Below are positions 16,205 through 24,135 of a stretch of 35,282 nucleotides of DNA, one piece after another. The stretch comes from Gordonia gummivorans (GTDB lineage Bacteria; Actinomycetota; Actinomycetes; Mycobacteriales; Mycobacteriaceae), in assembly GCF_022513585.1 (NCBI RefSeq), contig NZ_JAKWBF010000044.1, forward strand, positions 1 to 35,282, given 5' to 3'. The notes beneath the pieces are model-generated. The model was given only the letters and a program-made list of their open reading frames with translations. It searched no databases and was not told where the DNA came from. Numbering within the stretch: the stretch's first letter is position 1; every line of letters starts with the position of its first letter. The position numbers and the translations under genes were made by a program.

Positions 16205-18430
16205 GTGACCGACACCCAAGAGCCCGCTGCACCCGAACCGTTTGCCTCCGACCTCGATCTGCGTCGACTCTTCGCGCTGGCACACCCCGATCCGCACGCG
16301 TTCCTCGGAGCGCACGACGCGCCCGGCGGGCACACCATTCTGCGGACCCTGCGCCCGGACGCCATCTCCGTCACCGCGGTGATCGGCGGTGTCGACTACC
16401 CGATGCACCGACAGACCGACGACCTGTTCGTGGTGACCGTACCCATCGAGGGGCTGATCGACTACCGCTACCGCGTCGAGTACCCAGATGGGTCCGGGGG
16501 CAGCAACACCTTCGTCGTCGCCGACGGATACCGCTTTCTGCCGAGTCTCGGTGAGATGGACGAGCATCTGTTCTCCGAGGGGCGTCACGAGGCGCTGTGG
16601 GAGATCCTGGGCGCCCGACATGCGTCGTACACGACGCCCGATGGCGAGGTCCACGGCACCGCGTTCTCGGTGTGGGCACCCAGCGCGCACGGCGTGGTGG
16701 TGATCGGCGACTTCGACAACTGGACCGGTCGCCAGGCCCCGATGCGCACGATCGGCAGCAGCGGCATCTGGGAGGTGTTCGTCCCGGACGTCGGCGACGG
16801 CATGCAGTACAAGCTGCGCATCCACGGCGCCGACGGGGTCATCCGGGAAAAGGCCGACCCGATGGCCTTCCGGACCACGCCGCCACCGTTGACGGCGTCG
16901 GTGGTCGACCGCTCCACGTATCGATGGAACGACGACGACTGGATCGCCCGCCGACGCGAATCCAACCCGGACGTCGAACCGATGAGCGTCTACGAGGTGC
17001 ACCTCGCGTCGTGGCGCACGGGGCTGGACTACCGCGAGGTGGCGCATCAGCTTGCCGATTACGTCAACGAGAAGGGCTTCACGCACGTCGAATTCCTGCC
17101 GGTCGCCGAGCACCCGTTCGGCGGATCCTGGGGGTATCAGGTCACCTCGTACTACGCGCCGACGGCACGTTTCGGCACTCCGGACGACTTCCGGTACCTC
17201 GTCGATCATCTGCACGCGCGCGGCATAGCAGTCATCGTCGACTGGGTGCCCGCACACTTCCCCAAGGACGACTGGGCGCTGGCCCGCTTCGACGGAACCC
17301 CCCTCTACGAGAATCCCGACCCCATGCGTGGCGAGCAACTCGATTGGGGCACATACGTTTTCGACTTTGGCCGACGCGAGGTCCGGAACTTCCTGGTGGC
17401 CAACGCGCTGTACTGGTTCGACCAGTTCCACATCGACGGGCTCCGTGTGGACGCGGTTGCGTCGATGCTCTACCTCGACTATTCGCGGCCCGACGGCGGG
17501 TGGCGACCGAACATCTACGGCGGCCGCGAGAATCTCGAGGCCGTCCAGTTCCTGCAGGAGATGAACGCCACCGTGCACAAGCACTTCCCCGGCGTGGTCA
17601 CGGTCGCCGAGGAATCCACGGCGTGGCCCGGGGTGACCCGGATGACCGACCTCGGCGGCCTGGGCTTCAGCTTCAAATGGAACATGGGCTGGATGCACGA
17701 CACCCTCGGCTACCTCGGCCGAGATCAGGTACATCGCAGCTTCCACCATCACGAGATCACCTTCTCCCTGATGTATGCGTGGAGCGAGAATTTTGTGCTG
17801 CCCATCTCGCACGACGAGGTGGTTCACGGCAAGGGCACTCTGTGGTCGCGGATGCCCGGTGATTCCTGGACGAAGGCCGCAGGTGTCCGGGTCCTGTTGG
17901 CATACATGTGGTCTCACCCGGGTAAGCAGCTGCTGTTCATGGGCCAGGAGTTCGGCCAGACCGGCGAATGGGCCGACAATCGCAGCCTGGACTGGCACCA
18001 GCTGCAGGGCTGGGAGGGCGAACTGCACTCGGGGATCTCGGCGCTCGTCACCGACCTCAACCGCGTTTATCGGCAATCTCCCGCGATGTACAGCCAGGAC
18101 ACCGACCCGCTCGGCTACGAGTGGATCGACGCGAACGACACGGCCAACAACGTCATCAGTTTCCTCCGCTACGGCTCGGACGGCTCGGTCGTCGCCTGCC
18201 TGTTCAACTTCTCCGGCTCCGACCGGGACAGCTACCGGGTCGGCCTACCCGAAGGCGGGGTGTGGGAGGAGATCCTGAACACCGACGCCGATGCCTACAA
18301 CGGTGCCGGCAAGGGCAACATGGGCGCCGTCACCGCGGACGGCCCGTCGTGGCACGGACGCCCGACGTCGGCTCGGGTGATGATCCCGGCCAACTCCGCG
18401 ATCTGGTTGGCGCCCTTACGATCTGAGTGA
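16205..18430 (+). CDS. glgB: 1,4-alpha-glucan branching enzyme GlgB
   Basis: 741 aa from GTG 16205, 7 nt after the glgE stop. It adds alpha-1,6 branches to the glucan made by GlgE. N1 domain (HPDPHAFLGAHD), CBM48 domain (GTAFSVWAPSAHGVVVIGDF), then the GH13 barrel. Catalytic D416 in DGLRVDAVASM and E469 in VTVAEESTAWPG have the 53-residue spacing known for GlgB. PISHDEVVHGKG carries the transition-state His-Asp, and the C-terminal beta domain ends at 741. Full length. With glgE it forms a two-gene operon that ends at the hairpin cluster downstream. Confidence 0.97.
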   Translation: MTDTQEPAAPEPFASDLDLRRLFALAHPDPHAFLGAHDAPGGHTILRTLRPDAISVTAVIGGVDYPMHRQTDDLFVVTVPIEGLIDYRYRVEYPDGSGGSNTFVVADGYRFLPSLGEMDEHLFSEGRHEALWEILGARHASYTTPDGEVHGTAFSVWAPSAHGVVVIGDFDNWTGRQAPMRTIGSSGIWEVFVPDVGDGMQYKLRIHGADGVIREKADPMAFRTTPPPLTASVVDRSTYRWNDDDWIARRRESNPDVEPMSVYEVHLASWRTGLDYREVAHQLADYVNEKGFTHVEFLPVAEHPFGGSWGYQVTSYYAPTARFGTPDDFRYLVDHLHARGIAVIVDWVPAHFPKDDWALARFDGTPLYENPDPMRGEQLDWGTYVFDFGRREVRNFLVANALYWFDQFHIDGLRVDAVASMLYLDYSRPDGGWRPNIYGGRENLEAVQFLQEMNATVHKHFPGVVTVAEESTAWPGVTRMTDLGGLGFSFKWNMGWMHDTLGYLGRDQVHRSFHHHEITFSLMYAWSENFVLPISHDEVVHGKGTLWSRMPGDSWTKAAGVRVLLAYMWSHPGKQLLFMGQEFGQTGEWADNRSLDWHQLQGWEGELHSGISALVTDLNRVYRQSPAMYSQDTDPLGYEWIDANDTANNVISFLRYGSDGSVVACLFNFSGSDRDSYRVGLPEGGVWEEILNTDADAYNGAGKGNMGAVTADGPSWHGRPTSARVMIPANSAIWLAPLRSE

Positions 18431-18447
18431 CGGGCGCCCACAAGAAA

Positions 18448-18540
18448 ATAGGGGAAGAGTTTCTTCCCCTATCCTTGGCGTCTTCCCCCAGAAATTTCCA
18501 GCGGAAGACACCAAACCCCAGGGAAGAAGTTCTTCCCCTA
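18448..18540. terminator. cluster of three hairpins between convergent glgB and thioredoxin genes
   Basis: Three inverted repeats lie in a row. 18448-18472: an 11-bp perfect stem with a 3-nt GTT loop (ATAGGGGAAGA/TCTTCCCCTAT). 18475-18514: a 12-bp stem with one mismatch and a 16-nt loop. 18521-18537: GGGAAG/CTTCCC with a 5-nt loop. The word GGGAAGA or its complement recurs in all arms, so alternative pairing is possible. The location suits a bidirectional terminator. From 18541 to the thioredoxin stop nothing further is recognised. Confidence 0.75.
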
Positions 18541-18612
18541 GATTTTGCCGGGCAGATCGATGACGTGAAGTGAATGGTCAGAGAGCTGCTCGATGAGCTC
18601 TAGGTGTCAGAC

Positions 18613-19632
18613 TCAGTACAGCGCGCTGGCCAGTTTCCGACGAGCTGCCACGACGAACGGCTCGGCCGGATCGAACAGCTCGAACAGTTCGAGGAGTCGG
18701 GTGCGAGCGCGCGTGCGGTCATCACCCGCGGTGACCTTGACGACGCCGATGATCCGATCGAACGCGGCCTCGGGTTGCTGCGAGAGCAGGAGGACGTCGG
18801 CCGCAGCGAGCTGTGCATCGACGTCACCGGGTGCCGCGGTCTCCACTATCGCCGGGTCGTGTGCCTGCGCCCGCAGCACGAAGTCGAGATTCCTTGCCGC
18901 CGAAGCTGCTTCGATGTTCTCCGGTTCGGCCTCGGCGATCGCCCGATACGCGGCGAGCGCACCGTCGAAGTCGCCGTCGTTCATCTTCTGCTCGGCAGCG
19001 AGCATCCGCGGATCCTCGGGCTCGGGTTCGGGCGCCTCGCCCTCCGGTGCGCCGGTGAGCGAGTCGCCGACCTGGGCCAGGATCTCGTCGACCCACGCGA
19101 TGATCTCGGCCTCCGACCGAACACCGTTGAACGCCGAGACCGGCTGGCCGTGCACGATGGCGACGACCATCGGGATCGACTGCACCCGGAAGGCCTGGGC
19201 GATGCGCTGGTTGGCGTCGACGTCGATCTTCGCGAGCACCCAGCGTCCGCCCGACGCGGCGGCGAGGCGCTCGAGCACCGGCGACAACTGCTTACAAGGA
19301 CCGCACCACTCCGCCCACAGATCCACCAGCACGAGCTGTCGGGTCGAGCGGTCGAGAACCTCCGTCTCGAAGCTGGCATCGGTGACGTCGATGACGGACG
19401 CTCCCCCACCGCCCGCAGACGAAGGAGCGGGCGCGGCGGGCGCGTTCTCCGGAACTCCGGGGACGGGTGACGCGGCGGGCACTCCACCGGGTCCTCGCTG
19501 CGTTCGCGCGCGCTGGGCGTCGGCGCGTTCTTTGAGGCCCGCAAGATCGACGGCTCCGGACATCGCGACAGCTGCGGCAGCCTGCTGTCGGGCCGCTGCG
19601 GCGGCTTGCTGCCGATTGGTTGGTCTGCTCAC
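18613..19632 (-). CDS. thioredoxin-domain protein with TPR-like tail (YbbN/CnoX type, Rv1324-like)
   Basis: 339 aa, GTG start in a GTGA overlap with the MFS gene. Residues 1-75 are low complexity (Gln/Ala runs, then Pro/Ala-rich). The thioredoxin domain follows with the active site LWAEWCGPCKQLSPVLE and the cis-proline loop VQSIPMVVAI. A helical C-terminal half (MLAAEQKMNDGDFDGALAAYRAIAEAEPENIEAASAARNL) resembles tetratricopeptide repeats. This layout is that of YbbN/CnoX, a holdase with redox function in E. coli. There is no clear signal peptide, so it is probably cytoplasmic. It corresponds to Rv1324. Confidence 0.9.
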   Translation of the reverse strand: MSRPTNRQQAAAAARQQAAAAVAMSGAVDLAGLKERADAQRARTQRGPGGVPAASPVPGVPENAPAAPAPSSAGGGGASVIDVTDASFETEVLDRSTRQLVLVDLWAEWCGPCKQLSPVLERLAAASGGRWVLAKIDVDANQRIAQAFRVQSIPMVVAIVHGQPVSAFNGVRSEAEIIAWVDEILAQVGDSLTGAPEGEAPEPEPEDPRMLAAEQKMNDGDFDGALAAYRAIAEAEPENIEAASAARNLDFVLRAQAHDPAIVETAAPGDVDAQLAAADVLLLSQQPEAAFDRIIGVVKVTAGDDRTRARTRLLELFELFDPAEPFVVAARRKLASALY

Positions 19633-20843
19633 CCTTCTAGTGTGGCACGACGCGCAGAACGCGGACGCACGACTCCCGCCGCCGCCCCGGCGAACACCAG
19701 GGCCGCCACTGCGGCGATCAGACCCGTCCCCAGAGTGGTAGTGCTGCTGATGAATCCGACGACCGCCGGCCCGGCGAGCATGCCCAGGTAGCCGCAACCC
19801 ACCACCATCGAGATGGTGCGGCCACCGGTCCCCGCGGTGAGGTTTCCGGCCGCGGTGAAGATCTGCGGGATCAGGCCGGCCAGGCCGATGCCGAATACGA
19901 TCCAGCCCGTGATCGCGACGGCGGGTGTCGGCGCGGATATCGCGGTCACCATCCCGACGAGCCCGATCAACGATCCGTAGCGGACCACTGCGACGGCGCC
20001 GACACGCTCGACCACGCCGTCGACGACGAACCGCGCCACCGTCATCGCGGCACTGAAGGCGCCGAAGGCCACCGCGCCGACGGCCTCCGAGGTGCCGAAC
20101 GTCTCGACGATGTGCAACGCACTCCAGTCGTACGCAGTGCCCTCGGCGAGCATCAAAGCGAAGGCGACCGCCGCGAGCAATGCGAGGCGTCGCAGGTCCA
20201 CGCCGTCCCACCACCGCGGTGTCCGACCGGTCTCGCGCTCGGCGACGTCGTCGGTCGCCGTAGCGGCTTCGGCGCCGACATTCGGGCCGGCGAGTGCACG
20301 GGAGACAATCAGGGCGAGCACCGCGCCGGCGGCCGCGGCGACCGCGACCGTCTTCACGGGACCGACATCGGCCCAGAGGGTCGCCGCGACGAGGCCGGAG
20401 CCGACGAGACCACCGATCGAGAAGAACCCGTGGAATGCCGACATGATGGGTCGGCGGTACGCGCGCTCGACCGCGACCGCCTGGGCGTTCATCGAGACGT
20501 CGAGCGAACCATTGGCGAAGCCGAACGCCACGAGCGCCGCAGCGAGTTGCGCAGCGCTGTGGGACAGGACCGGCGCGACGATCACCGCCGACAGCAGCAG
20601 GGCCGCCGCGATGGTCAGTGGTTTGGATCCAAACCGATCGATCAGCGGCCCGCAGACCTGCATGCCGACGAAGGCGGAGGCGCCCAGCAGCAGGAGCAGC
20701 CCACCGAGCTGGTCGTGCCCGACCCCGGTCTGCGCACTGATGACCGGAATGTGCGCCACCCACAACGCCGCCAGGAAGCCGTTGAGCGCAAAGATCGACG
20801 CGACGGCAACTCGGGCCGGACGCGGGGTGGCGGGCGTGGTCAG
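19629..20843 (-). CDS. MFS transporter, probable CTG start
   Basis: 404 aa from CTG 20843. About 12 hydrophobic segments with MFS features: FALNGFLAALWVAHIPVISAQTGV, GPLIDRFGSKPLT (the loop between helices 2 and 3) and FANGSLDVSMNAQAVAVERA. The last is typical of a YbjJ-like MFS subgroup of unknown substrate. No ATG, GTG or TTG lies between an upstream stretch that is non-MFS and the first helix. CTG overlaps the TGA stop of the DUF3817 gene as CTGA, with AGGGG 8 nt upstream. The 3' end overlaps the thioredoxin gene by 4 nt. The three genes form a tightly coupled minus-strand operon. Confidence 0.88.
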   Translation of the reverse strand: MTTPATPRPARVAVASIFALNGFLAALWVAHIPVISAQTGVGHDQLGGLLLLLGASAFVGMQVCGPLIDRFGSKPLTIAAALLLSAVIVAPVLSHSAAQLAAALVAFGFANGSLDVSMNAQAVAVERAYRRPIMSAFHGFFSIGGLVGSGLVAATLWADVGPVKTVAVAAAAGAVLALIVSRALAGPNVGAEAATATDDVAERETGRTPRWWDGVDLRRLALLAAVAFALMLAEGTAYDWSALHIVETFGTSEAVGAVAFGAFSAAMTVARFVVDGVVERVGAVAVVRYGSLIGLVGMVTAISAPTPAVAITGWIVFGIGLAGLIPQIFTAAGNLTAGTGGRTISMVVGCGYLGMLAGPAVVGFISSTTTLGTGLIAAVAALVFAGAAAGVVRPRSARRATLEG

Positions 20844-21199
20844 GCCGTGAGCCCCTGGGGAGCACTCTCCTCGGAGAGTTCGGCGAGATGACCGTTGCGC
20901 TTGGCCCACCACTCGAACACCAGCGTGCCGAACGGCGGGATGCTCGAGATCAGTGCGAGCGCGGTGACCCCGACACTCCAGCGCAGCTGGCGCCAGCTGA
21001 TCAGCGACACCGCCACGAACACCATGAACACGATGCCGTGCACCATGCCGGGTACCGCGACGGCCTCCTCGTGGCCCAGCACCCACTTGAAGAACATCGC
21101 CACCAGCAGGGCGGCCCAGGTGATGGCCTCGGCGACGGCGACGAAGCGGAATCGCTTGGCGGGTGTGGACAGGTCGAAGATCTGGTTCATGGGCTCCAT
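20840..21199 (-). CDS. DUF3817 family integral membrane protein, second copy
   Basis: 119 aa (ATG 21199; ATG 21190 after GGAG is an alternative start). About three membrane segments: FVAVAEAITWAALLVAMFFKWVLG, MVHGIVFMVFVAVSLISW and GVTALALISSIPPFGTLVFEWWAK. VPGMVHGIVFMVF and the final FGTLVFEWW-AKR are the DUF3817 hallmarks. It is clearly divergent from the member at 754-1116. The role is unknown. Its stop is shared with the inferred CTG start of the MFS gene. Confidence 0.87.
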   Translation of the reverse strand: MEPMNQIFDLSTPAKRFRFVAVAEAITWAALLVAMFFKWVLGHEEAVAVPGMVHGIVFMVFVAVSLISWRQLRWSVGVTALALISSIPPFGTLVFEWWAKRNGHLAELSEESAPQGLTA

Positions 21200-21255
21200 T
21201 GTGCCGAATCGGACATCGGACTACGACAAGGTGTAGTAAAGGTCTCGATCACGCC

Positions 21256-21392
21256 TTCGGCACACGCACGATCAGCGCGTCGCCTTGGCCGTCTCGACGC
21301 GATCAGGATTTCGGCACACGCACGATCAGCGCGTCGCCTTGGCCGTCTCGACGCGATCAGGATTTCGGCACACGCACGATCAGCGCGTCGCC
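21256..21392. repeat. 54-bp tandem repeat made from the 3' end of fadA4
   Basis: Two identical 54-bp units (21256-21309 and 21310-21363) lie just downstream of the thiolase gene. A third, partial copy (21364-21392, 29 bp identical) is the gene's own 3' end. On the coding strand each unit encodes a short segment ending QGDALIVRVPK and its own stop region. The unit length is a multiple of three. The upstream half of the units (SRRD in translation) does not match the gene, so the two extra copies arose from one another. Confidence 0.95.
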
Positions 21393-22580
21393 CTGGCCGC
21401 CCGCACCACAGAGTGCGGCCGCCCCGATGCCACCGCCGCGGCGCTGCAATTCCAGCGCCAGGTGCAGGGTGATGCGGGCACCCGACGTGCCGATCGGGTG
21501 GCCCACGGCGATCGCGCCACCGTTGACGTTGACGATGTTCGGATCGATGCCGAGCTGCTTGGTCGACGCGAGCCCGACCGCGGCGAAGGCCTCGTTGATC
21601 TCGACCAGATCCAGATCGGTGGGCTCGATGCCTTCACGAGCACAGGCCTTGGCGATGGCGTTGGCAGGCTGCGCCTGCAATGACGAGTCCGGTCCGGCGA
21701 CCACGCCGTGCGGCCCGATCTCGGCCAGCCAGGTGACACCCAGTTCCTCGGCCTTGGCCTTGCTCATCACGACCACCGCGGCAGCGCCGTCGGAGATCTG
21801 CGACGAGTTGCCCGCCGTTATCGTCCCGTCCTTGCGGAAGGCCGGACGCAGACCCGACAGCGAGTCCGCGGTGGTGTCGGCACGAATGCCCTCGTCCTCG
21901 GCGAACTCGATCGGGTCGCCCTTGCGCTGCGGGATGCTCACCGGCACCACCTCATCGGCGAACAGGCCGTTCTTCCAGGCAGCTGCGGCCAGCTGATGGC
22001 TGCGGGCGGCGAACTCGTCCTGCTCGGCCCGGGTGAAGCCGCGCGTGGCCTCCCCCGCACCCACCTTCGACCCGACGTCGTTGCCCTCTTCGGTGAGCGC
22101 ACCCATCGGCTGATCGGTGAACGCATCCCACAGGCCGTCGTAGGCCAGATGATCGACCAGTTCGGTGTTGCCGTACTTGAATCCGCTGCGGCTGCCGGGC
22201 AGCAGGTGCGGCGCCTGCGTCATCGACTCCTGACCGCCGGCCACGACGACGTCGAATTCGCCTGCGCGGATCAGCTGATCGGCCAGCGCGATGGAGTCGA
22301 TGCCCGACAGACACATCTTGTTGATCGACAGGGTCGGCACGTCCCAACCGATTCCGGCCTTGACCGCCGTCTGGCGGGCCGGCATCTGGCCGGCGCCGGC
22401 GGTGAGCACCTGCCCCATGATCACGTAGTCGACCTGGTCGGCCGCCACACCGGCCCGCTCGAGAGCACCCTTGATGGCGATCGCGCCGAGGTCGACGCCG
22501 CTGAACCCCTTGAGGGAACCGAGCAGACGACCGAACGGCGTCCGCGCGCCGGCGACGATGACAGTGGAATTCGAGGACAT
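21357..22580 (-). CDS. fadA4: acetyl-CoA C-acetyltransferase (thiolase)
   Basis: 407 aa. The acyl-accepting cysteine is C90 in INKMCLSGIDS, the histidine is in VGHPIGTSGARI, and the second catalytic cysteine is C391 in CGAGGQGDA. Full length. It cleaves acetoacetyl-CoA or condenses two acetyl-CoA. It corresponds to Rv1323 and is divergent from the epimerase gene. GGAGGTGG lies 7 nt before the ATG. The last residues (VPKS) come from the junction with the downstream 54-bp repeat; the outermost copy, probably the ancestral end, reads VPKA then stop. Confidence 0.94.
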   Translation of the reverse strand: MSSNSTVIVAGARTPFGRLLGSLKGFSGVDLGAIAIKGALERAGVAADQVDYVIMGQVLTAGAGQMPARQTAVKAGIGWDVPTLSINKMCLSGIDSIALADQLIRAGEFDVVVAGGQESMTQAPHLLPGSRSGFKYGNTELVDHLAYDGLWDAFTDQPMGALTEEGNDVGSKVGAGEATRGFTRAEQDEFAARSHQLAAAAWKNGLFADEVVPVSIPQRKGDPIEFAEDEGIRADTTADSLSGLRPAFRKDGTITAGNSSQISDGAAAVVVMSKAKAEELGVTWLAEIGPHGVVAGPDSSLQAQPANAIAKACAREGIEPTDLDLVEINEAFAAVGLASTKQLGIDPNIVNVNGGAIAVGHPIGTSGARITLHLALELQRRGGGIGAAALCGAGGQGDALIVRVPKS

Positions 22581-22643
22581 GAGTGTGCCACCTCCGAGAC
22601 TGCGAGCGGGGTGACCGAGCGCCCGCTCTGTGCGCTTTACCCC

Positions 22644-22659
22644 TTAACGCTACCGTTAG
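22644..22659. promoter_or_regulatory. inverted repeat overlapping a probable leaderless promoter of the epimerase gene
   Basis: TTAACG-CTAC-CGTTAG contains an imperfect inverted repeat with TAACG/CGTTA arms around a 4-bp centre. TACCGT at 22651-22656 fits the TANNNT -10 pattern and ends 6 nt before the ATG at 22663, with no Shine-Dalgarno at proper spacing. A TetR-type operator is possible; no regulator gene is adjacent. Confidence 0.45.
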
Positions 22660-22662
22660 GAC

Positions 22663-23136
22663 ATGACCACCTCAGCAGCAGACCCCAACAGCCCGACCGC
22701 CGTCATCGCCGACCTCGTTGTCGCCATCGACCACGTGGGCATCGCCGTCCCCGATCTCGACGCGGCCAAGAAGTGGTACGCCGTTCACCTCGGCTTCGAA
22801 ACCCTGCATCAGGAGACCAACGCCGAACAGGGCGTCGAGGAGGCGATGGTCGGACCGGCCGGCGGCGGAGCGGTGATCCAGTTGCTGGCACCGCTCGACG
22901 AATCGTCGACGATCGCGAAGTTCATCGACCGCAACGGTCCGGGCCTGCAGCAGTTGGCCGTTCGGGTGACCGACGTCGACGCGGTCACCGAGCGTCTGAC
23001 GTCGGCGGGCGTCCGTGTCCTCTACCCCGCCGCCAAACGCGGCACCGCAGATTCGCGCATCAACTTCGTCCACCCCAAAGACGCAGGTGGAGTGCTGTTG
23101 GAACTGGTCGAGCCGGCGGCTGCTTCCGGTCACTGA
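22663..23136 (+). CDS. mce: methylmalonyl-CoA epimerase
   Basis: 157 aa, vicinal-oxygen-chelate fold with two paired beta-alpha-beta-beta-beta modules. It interconverts (R)- and (S)-methylmalonyl-CoA in propionate and odd-chain degradation. DHVGIAVPDLDAAKKWY supplies the first metal ligand (His) and GGVLLELVEP the last (Glu); VIQLLAPL carries the Gln ligand. At the position where many family members have HH (GIHHIA-type), this protein has QQ (GLQQLAV). The adjacent thiolase fits short-chain acyl-CoA metabolism. It corresponds to Rv1322A. Confidence 0.9.
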   Translation: MTTSAADPNSPTAVIADLVVAIDHVGIAVPDLDAAKKWYAVHLGFETLHQETNAEQGVEEAMVGPAGGGAVIQLLAPLDESSTIAKFIDRNGPGLQQLAVRVTDVDAVTERLTSAGVRVLYPAAKRGTADSRINFVHPKDAGGVLLELVEPAAASGH

Positions 23137-23164
23137 TTCCGAGGTCTCCGATAGACTGGCCCGC

Positions 23165-24118
23165 ATGCCAGCACCCGCCCAGAGGCAATTGCCCTTTGCC
23201 ATCGTGATGCGCGGTTACGATCGCGATCAGGTCGCCGACCGCCTGCAGCGCCTCGACGCCGAATTGCGGGTGCTCGCGGCCGATCGCGACGCCGCGACTG
23301 CGAACGCTCACGAGCTCGCGACGCATCTGCAGAACGCGCGCGACGAGATCGAGGAGTTGCGGCGCGAGATCGACAAGTTGTCGGTGCCCCCGACGACCGC
23401 ACAGGGCATGAGCGAACGCCTGTCCCGCATGCTGCAGCTCGCTTCCGACGAGGCGTCCGAGATGCGTGCGGAAGCAAGCGCAGAGGCCGCCGAGACGCTG
23501 TCGGTCGCACGCCAAGAGGCCGACGAGATGCGCACTCAGGCGCATCAGGACGCCCAGCGGGTCCGGGCCGAGGCCGCCACCGCCGCCAAGAATCTCGTCG
23601 ACAATGCCGACCGTCGTGCCCGTGAGGTGAAAGAGACCGCCGCGGCCAACGAGTCGGAATCGGCCCGATTGATCGCCGAACGGACGGCGGCGATGGAGGC
23701 CGAACACACCAAGACGATGGAGGCCGCGAACGCCGAGGCCCATCGCATCGTCGAAGCGGCCAAAGCACACGCAGCCGAGCTCGACGCGACGAGCTCGGCC
23801 CAACGCCAATCGGAACGCGAACGGCACGAGGCCCAACTGCAGGCCGACCGCGAGCGCGCCGACGACGAGGCCGCTCAGATCAAACAGACGGCCCTGGACA
23901 TCGCCACCTCTCGGCTTGCACGCTCTCGCGAACTGGCCGCGCAGGCCGACCGCTCGCGACAGGACGTCGCGGAGAGCCTCGACCGCCTGCGCAACCGCGT
24001 CGCCGACCTGCCCGAACTGCTGGTGCGGCCCGACGACGTCGACTACAACGCACGCTCCGACGAAGACGATCGCAAGCTGCTCGACGAGCACCTGTCGAGA
24101 GCCACCTCCGCTCCCTGA
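23165..24118 (+). CDS. DivIVA-like coiled-coil protein
   Basis: 317 aa from the ATG at 23165. The N-terminus LPFAIVMRGYDRDQVADRLQRL matches the membrane-binding DivIVA motif (compare RGY-x-x-x-x-V in Wag31). Almost everything from about residue 20 to 285 is Ala/Glu/Arg/Gln-rich heptad-type coiled coil, broken by a VPPTTAQGMSERLSRML hinge near 75-95. The C-terminus (VADLPELLVRPDDVDY) is non-coiled and acidic. It is much longer than a minimal DivIVA domain and resembles polar scaffold proteins of actinobacteria such as Scy/FilP in style only. It lies 28 nt after mce and may be co-transcribed. The exact role is unknown; a polarity or envelope scaffold is likely. Confidence 0.82.
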   Translation: MPAPAQRQLPFAIVMRGYDRDQVADRLQRLDAELRVLAADRDAATANAHELATHLQNARDEIEELRREIDKLSVPPTTAQGMSERLSRMLQLASDEASEMRAEASAEAAETLSVARQEADEMRTQAHQDAQRVRAEAATAAKNLVDNADRRAREVKETAAANESESARLIAERTAAMEAEHTKTMEAANAEAHRIVEAAKAHAAELDATSSAQRQSERERHEAQLQADRERADDEAAQIKQTALDIATSRLARSRELAAQADRSRQDVAESLDRLRNRVADLPELLVRPDDVDYNARSDEDDRKLLDEHLSRATSAP

Positions 24119-24133
24119 GGTGCTCCAGGCACC
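24119..24133. terminator. small hairpin between convergent DivIVA-like and nucS genes
   Basis: GGTGC-TCCAG-GCACC forms a 5-bp stem with a 5-nt loop in the 17-bp gap between two convergent genes. No T-tract follows, so termination is only suggested by position. Confidence 0.3.
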
Positions 24134-24135
24134 GC

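Noticed and set aside
20844..21086. Extended N-terminus of the MFS protein into the DUF3817 gene
   Set aside because: The extra 81 residues are Arg/Gly-rich out-of-frame translation of the DUF3817 coding sequence and contain no transmembrane helix.
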